Below are positions 61,143 to 64,000 of a stretch of 64,000 nt of DNA, piece by piece. Within the stretch, counting starts at the first letter, position 1. Each line of letters starts with the position of its first letter. The notes below the pieces were generated by a model that saw only the letters and a list, made by a program, of their open reading frames with translations, had not been told where the DNA came from and searched no databases. Location of the stretch: NCBI GenBank assembly GCA_910579975.1, contig CAJTWU010000006.1:1-64000 (forward strand), in the 5' to 3' direction. The stretch comes from an uncultured Vampirovibrio sp. (GTDB lineage Bacteria; Cyanobacteriota; Vampirovibrionia; Gastranaerophilales; Gastranaerophilaceae). A program made the position numbers and the translations under genes.

Positions 61143-61514
61143 ATGTTAGAAGAAATTATTGTTTTAAGAAATTATGCTCATATTGGAGACTCTGTTTGGG
61201 AACTCTTTGTTAGAAATTATACTATTTTTCAAACTTCTAATTCCAAAATTCTTCATACAATAACTACCCAACGTGTTAATGCTTCTTTTCAGAAAGATAT
61301 GCTTAATTTTATTGAATCAGAACTTACTGAGGATGAACTTGAACTTGCAAGACGAGCACGTAATCTTCCTATCCCTATAGGTAGACGTTCTATTCAGGCT
61401 GATTACCGTAAGGCAACTGCATTGGAAGTATTAATGGGTTACTGGTATTTGCATGATAAAGAACGACTTGAATACATTTATAGTTTATTAAAAAATACAG
61501 AATACTTTAGTTAG
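61143..61514 (+). CDS. mrnC: Mini-ribonuclease 3
   Basis: The 123-residue RNase III-domain enzyme lacks a double-stranded RNA-binding domain, as Mini-III does. The catalytic blocks are YAHIGDSVWELFVRN near residue 13 and ALEVLMGYWYL near 95, each with an acidic residue for metal. Mini-III trims 23S rRNA precursors in Firmicutes and cyanobacteria. It has a leaderless-type start and overlaps the convergent TPR gene by eight bases. Confidence 0.88.
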   Translation: MLEEIIVLRNYAHIGDSVWELFVRNYTIFQTSNSKILHTITTQRVNASFQKDMLNFIESELTEDELELARRARNLPIPIGRRSIQADYRKATALEVLMGYWYLHDKERLEYIYSLLKNTEYFS

Positions 61515-62535
61515 TTAATTCATTTTCAATTTTTTCAAGATATTCTTTTATAATTTCATTATTGTAATCTTGTTTTATAAGAGCTTCGAGTTCTTTTTTT
61601 GCAACAGCAAGATAGCCTGTATCATAAAGTATAATTGATTTTAACAGTTTTGCCTCAAATAAATTAGAATTGAGTTCTTCTAATGCTCTTTTGTATTTTT
61701 TTTGTGAATAATACAGATTTGCTAGTGCAAAATGATAATTAGGATTTTCGGGTTCAAGTGAAATTGCTATATTGTAAAATTTCTTAGCCGGTTTAAGTTC
61801 ATCAGCTTTGAAATAAGTACTAGCGCAGTTATAGTAGTATTCTGCAGTCTCTGGTGATACTTTTACTGCTTCCAAAAAATATTTTAAAGCAGTCTTATAA
61901 TCTTTTTGATACTGTTTAATTAGTCCAGCAAAGTTTAAATAATCAGCATTTGCACTGTCATATGGTATATTGTTTAAAAGCTCAATGCATTCATTTTTGT
62001 TATTTTGTTTATATAAAATCTTTCCTTTTAGCAAAAGATATTTGGTGTTATTTGGTTGTTCTTCAATTGCTTTATTTATTAATTCATATCCATTTTCACC
62101 GCAAAATAATTTTGCATAAGCAAGTTCATATAAAATTTCAGAAGATATTTTTTCAATTTCATACTGAAAAATTTCTTGATATCTTTCTTGTTTATTAAGT
62201 AATTCAAAAACTTCAGCTAAATCATTCGGGTTTTTAGATATGTAATAAATATTTTTAGCTGTTTGCTCAGCTTGAACAAATGCTTGTTTATCAACAAACA
62301 TCTTTTTTAGAAGTTTTAAACTCCCAATATGGGTTGGATTGGTATCCAGTACCTGTTCAATATAATTCAAAGCATGTTCTTCTTCACCCATTAAGTAATA
62401 AATATCAGCGATTTCTAACAACAGTTCTGGACTTTTATTGTCAATTTCTAAAGCTTTATAAAATGCTTCAATTGCATGTTTATAATATCCTTTTGATTTT
62501 AATATAAAGCCTTCTTTTAATAAATTTTTAATCAT
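61507..62535 (-). CDS. TPR-repeat protein
   Basis: The 342-residue soluble protein consists of TPR-like repeats, for example GYYKHAIEAFYKALEIDNKS, YYYNCASTYFKADELKPAKK and YHFALANLYYSQKKYKRALE. No membrane helix. The gene overlaps the FtsB-like gene by eight bases, so it may act in the same envelope or division process. Partner unknown. Confidence 0.8.
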   Translation of the reverse strand: MIKNLLKEGFILKSKGYYKHAIEAFYKALEIDNKSPELLLEIADIYYLMGEEEHALNYIEQVLDTNPTHIGSLKLLKKMFVDKQAFVQAEQTAKNIYYISKNPNDLAEVFELLNKQERYQEIFQYEIEKISSEILYELAYAKLFCGENGYELINKAIEEQPNNTKYLLLKGKILYKQNNKNECIELLNNIPYDSANADYLNFAGLIKQYQKDYKTALKYFLEAVKVSPETAEYYYNCASTYFKADELKPAKKFYNIAISLEPENPNYHFALANLYYSQKKYKRALEELNSNLFEAKLLKSIILYDTGYLAVAKKELEALIKQDYNNEIIKEYLEKIENELTN

Positions 62536-62956
62536 GTTTTAAGAAACCTGTTTTTTTAGGTATTTTATCTTGTTTTTCTTCGTCTTTAGGGGTGTTAATT
62601 ATTACAAGAACCTCATCTTCTGATGACATTTTGAGGTTATTTCTTGCAATAGCTTCTATGCCGCTGACATTAGAAAAGTTATTGATGTTATCTTTTAATT
62701 GTTCGTTTAAATTTTTTGCAGCATCTCTGGTTTTTGTAATTTGAACAATTTTAGCATTATAAGAAATTACTTTGGATATATTTATAAAAGCACTTCTAAC
62801 AACCTGTAGAAGACAAAAAAGTAAAATTATAGTCAAGAATGAATAATTAAATTTTGCATAAGCAGAACTATTAGAGGAAGTTTGCTTTTTTTTATTTCCT
62901 TGATTTTCTTTATTAACAACCTTTTTAGGTTTCTTTTCCTGTCTATAGCGTGCCAT
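62528..62956 (-). CDS. FtsB/DivIC-like septum protein
   Basis: A 142-residue protein with a basic cytosolic start (MARYRQEKKPKKVVNKENQG), one transmembrane helix (FLTIILLFCLLQVVRSAFI) and a coiled coil with NLNEQLKDNINNFSN, then NLKMSSEDEVLVII, which is the DivIC/FtsB pattern (VIEEiARnnL is nearly kept as IEAIARNNLKM). FtsB links FtsL and FtsQ at the septum. It follows the secreted protein by 16 bases. Confidence 0.78.
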   Translation of the reverse strand: MARYRQEKKPKKVVNKENQGNKKKQTSSNSSAYAKFNYSFLTIILLFCLLQVVRSAFINISKVISYNAKIVQITKTRDAAKNLNEQLKDNINNFSNVSGIEAIARNNLKMSSEDEVLVIINTPKDEEKQDKIPKKTGFLKHD

Positions 62957-62972
62957 ATTAAATCTTTCTTGA

Positions 62973-63695
62973 TTAAAGTTTAAAACCGGTTGAAAAGCTT
63001 ACAGCAGAACTTCTTTGACCATTTCTATAATATGATTCTGCAACTTCAAGCTCAAACTTTAAAGAGTCTGCGTATTTTTGTAAAGATGGTGTGTAAATCA
63101 AAGTTATAGCATTTTTATTTTTGGGTAAGTTCATATAACTTGTGAAAGAATCTTTTAAAGTTAAATTTTTGGTAAGATGCCATTCTGGAGCAATTCTTAA
63201 TGTGTTGTATTGATTTCCTAAATCCTGATTAGTTGATTGACGTATAGATGTTGTTAAAGATAAATATTTTGGAGTGTCATACCTTAAAAAAAAAGCGGTT
63301 GTGTCTTCCATTTGAGAATATGAAAGTTCTTGTTCCCAGGTTTGACCATAAGAAAATCCGCCAACTTTTTCAGAAACACTTCCAGCTAGCGGTAAAATAT
63401 CTCCTAATGAGCGTCTGTTAACAGCAGAACGTGCAAGAGCACTTCTTTTAGTGTTAGCATTAGAAGTGATATTTATAATACCTACGGGAAGAGTTAATGA
63501 ACGCTGTGGAATATTAACCTGTGGTTTTTCGATGTTTTCATCAAGATAGATTGTTTCTACCGGATTATCATCATACTCGATTTGACCTTGTAATTTTATT
63601 GTTTCTTTAATGTGCGTATTCTCTGTTTTTTCTGCTGAAAAAACAGGTGTTAAATTCAATAACATTAAAGATAAAACAATAATTACTCTTTTCAT
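62973..63695 (-). CDS. Exported barrel-like protein of unknown function
   Basis: A 240-residue protein with a signal peptide (MKRVIIVLSLMLLNLTPVFS, cleaved near A-EKTEN). The second half has alternating strands (FFLRYDTPKYLSLTTSIRQS, LRIAPEWHLTKNLTLKDSF) ending SFSTGFKL, so an outer-membrane beta-barrel is likely. A run of nine A at 63286-63294 (nine T in the coding strand) lies in the FFL codons. Leaderless-type promoter: TAAAAT, six bases, ATG. Confidence 0.68.
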   Translation of the reverse strand: MKRVIIVLSLMLLNLTPVFSAEKTENTHIKETIKLQGQIEYDDNPVETIYLDENIEKPQVNIPQRSLTLPVGIINITSNANTKRSALARSAVNRRSLGDILPLAGSVSEKVGGFSYGQTWEQELSYSQMEDTTAFFLRYDTPKYLSLTTSIRQSTNQDLGNQYNTLRIAPEWHLTKNLTLKDSFTSYMNLPKNKNAITLIYTPSLQKYADSLKFELEVAESYYRNGQRSSAVSFSTGFKL

Positions 63696-63701
63696 ACTTA
63701 T

Positions 63702-63707
63702 ATTTTA
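63702..63707 (-). promoter_or_regulatory. -10 box for the barrel-like protein (leaderless)
   Basis: TAAAAT on the minus strand, then six bases and the ATG at 63695. Confidence 0.45.
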
Positions 63708-63836
63708 ATTTAAATAAATAATGATTTCAATCAGGAATATAAAGTAAAAAATTGTAACAAAAAGTATATACTTTTCACACAAATGGTTATTTATACTGTT
63801 TAATATAAATATGGTATGTATTGTGTTATAGATAAT
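63708..63836. other. AT-rich gap upstream of the barrel-like gene
   Basis: This stretch has no ORF or clear structure. A TATACT-like sequence near 63794 could be a promoter on the plus strand, but no gene follows before the hairpin at 63837. Confidence 0.3.
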
Positions 63837-63868
63837 AAAAAACCGAACATTCAAATGTTCGGTTTTTT
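63837..63868. terminator. Terminator with 14-base stem
   Basis: AAAAAACCGAACAT (63837-63850) pairs with ATGTTCGGTTTTTT (63855-63868), loop TCAA. The T-run overlaps the stop codon of the partial minus-strand gene to the right. Confidence 0.9.
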
Positions 63869-64000
63869 ATTTGATAAATCTGGATATTTCGTTTTGGATT
63901 GAGTTTGCTTTAATAATATATTTTGAAAGCTGGTCATATTTATCAATATTTTCGCCGTAAGGTATGTTCATTGAGATTAATTCATCAACGCTTCTGCTGA
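63867..64000 (-). CDS. 3' end of an unidentified gene
   Basis: On the minus strand one frame is open from the window edge to a TAA at 63869-63867: it reads SRSVDELISMNIPYGENIDK and ends QNEISRFIK. About 43 residues are visible. The segment is helical and hydrophilic with no motif that identifies it. It meets the terminator directly, which supports a true gene end. Confidence 0.6.
   Translation of the reverse strand, partial: SRSVDELISMNIPYGENIDKYDQLSKYIIKANSIQNEISRFIK

Noticed and set aside
1..64000. CRISPR array, insertion sequence, prophage or integron
   Set aside because: No regularly spaced repeats, transposase, integrase or terminal inverted repeats were seen; base composition looks even.

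Overview
The window looks like chromosomal DNA from a low-GC, diderm, anaerobic relative of the cyanobacteria, most likely a gut Vampirovibrionia/Melainabacteria (Gastranaerophilales). The evidence is combined: an outer-membrane assembly factor (BamA) with a Skp-like chaperone, an AsmA-type protein, LL-diaminopimelate aminotransferase, cyanobacterial/plastid-type proteins (Ycf46, a Ycf35/DUF1257-like protein, DUF2997, a BFN-domain protein), Mini-III, and anaerobe traits (rubredoxin-first rubrerythrin, ferritin, NrdG-like radical SAM protein, HgdB-like protein, OadG-like subunit). This placement is inference from gene content; no 16S gene is present. I saw no insertion sequence, prophage, CRISPR array or island boundary.

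Layout. 1-2.3 kb: tcdA fragment, then yebC-ybaB-recR and a micro-ORF. 2.3-11 kb: pgi, an OadG-like subunit with a 39-residue membrane peptide, dapL-bfn, nadK, mutL, an HgdB-like protein and a kinase-fold protein. 11-22.6 kb: envelope and unknown genes (WG repeats, AsmA-like protein with a nine-G tract, two paired unknowns, a shortened lipoamide dehydrogenase, NfeD plus a flotillin gene broken by an in-frame TAA, DUF4127, a HEALH putative metalloprotease). 22.7-29.2 kb: U32 peptidase, YqeG, rpsF-ssb-rpsR, dprA-topA. 29.2-34.9 kb: a large unknown, bamA-skp and a pyrimidine-nucleoside phosphorylase. 34.9-40.2 kb: the most unusual block, a same-strand run of a soluble FlhA-C-like protein, a membrane/HhH protein, an NrdG-like radical SAM protein, Ycf46, a DUF1257-like protein and DUF2997. 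40.4-48.6 kb: a lineage-type unknown, smc, scpA-scpB and a secreted matrixin-like/TPR protein. 48.6-57.3 kb: rpsP, small unknowns, an IscU-like/GGGtGRT pair, an M20 peptidase, a zinc ribbon and a UPF0748-type glycoside hydrolase. 57.4-64 kb: an ArsB/NhaD permease, ferritin, LuxR-type HTH, tRNA-Phe, infC with a non-AUG start, rubrerythrin, Mini-III, TPR, FtsB-like and a secreted barrel-like protein.

Genome style. Genes are tightly packed; several convergent pairs abut or overlap at their stop codons, and others share one bidirectional hairpin terminator whose T-tract supplies the stop codon. About fifteen genes at transcription-unit starts have a -10 hexamer (often an extended TGn -10) exactly 6-7 nt before the start codon and no Shine-Dalgarno sequence, which implies leaderless mRNAs. 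Operon-internal and other genes carry ordinary AGGAG-type sites. The best candidates for undescribed biology are the FlhA-C/radical SAM/Ycf46/DUF1257/DUF2997 block, the leaderless promoter architecture, the poly-G tract in the AsmA-like gene and the IscU-like/GGGtGRT pair.
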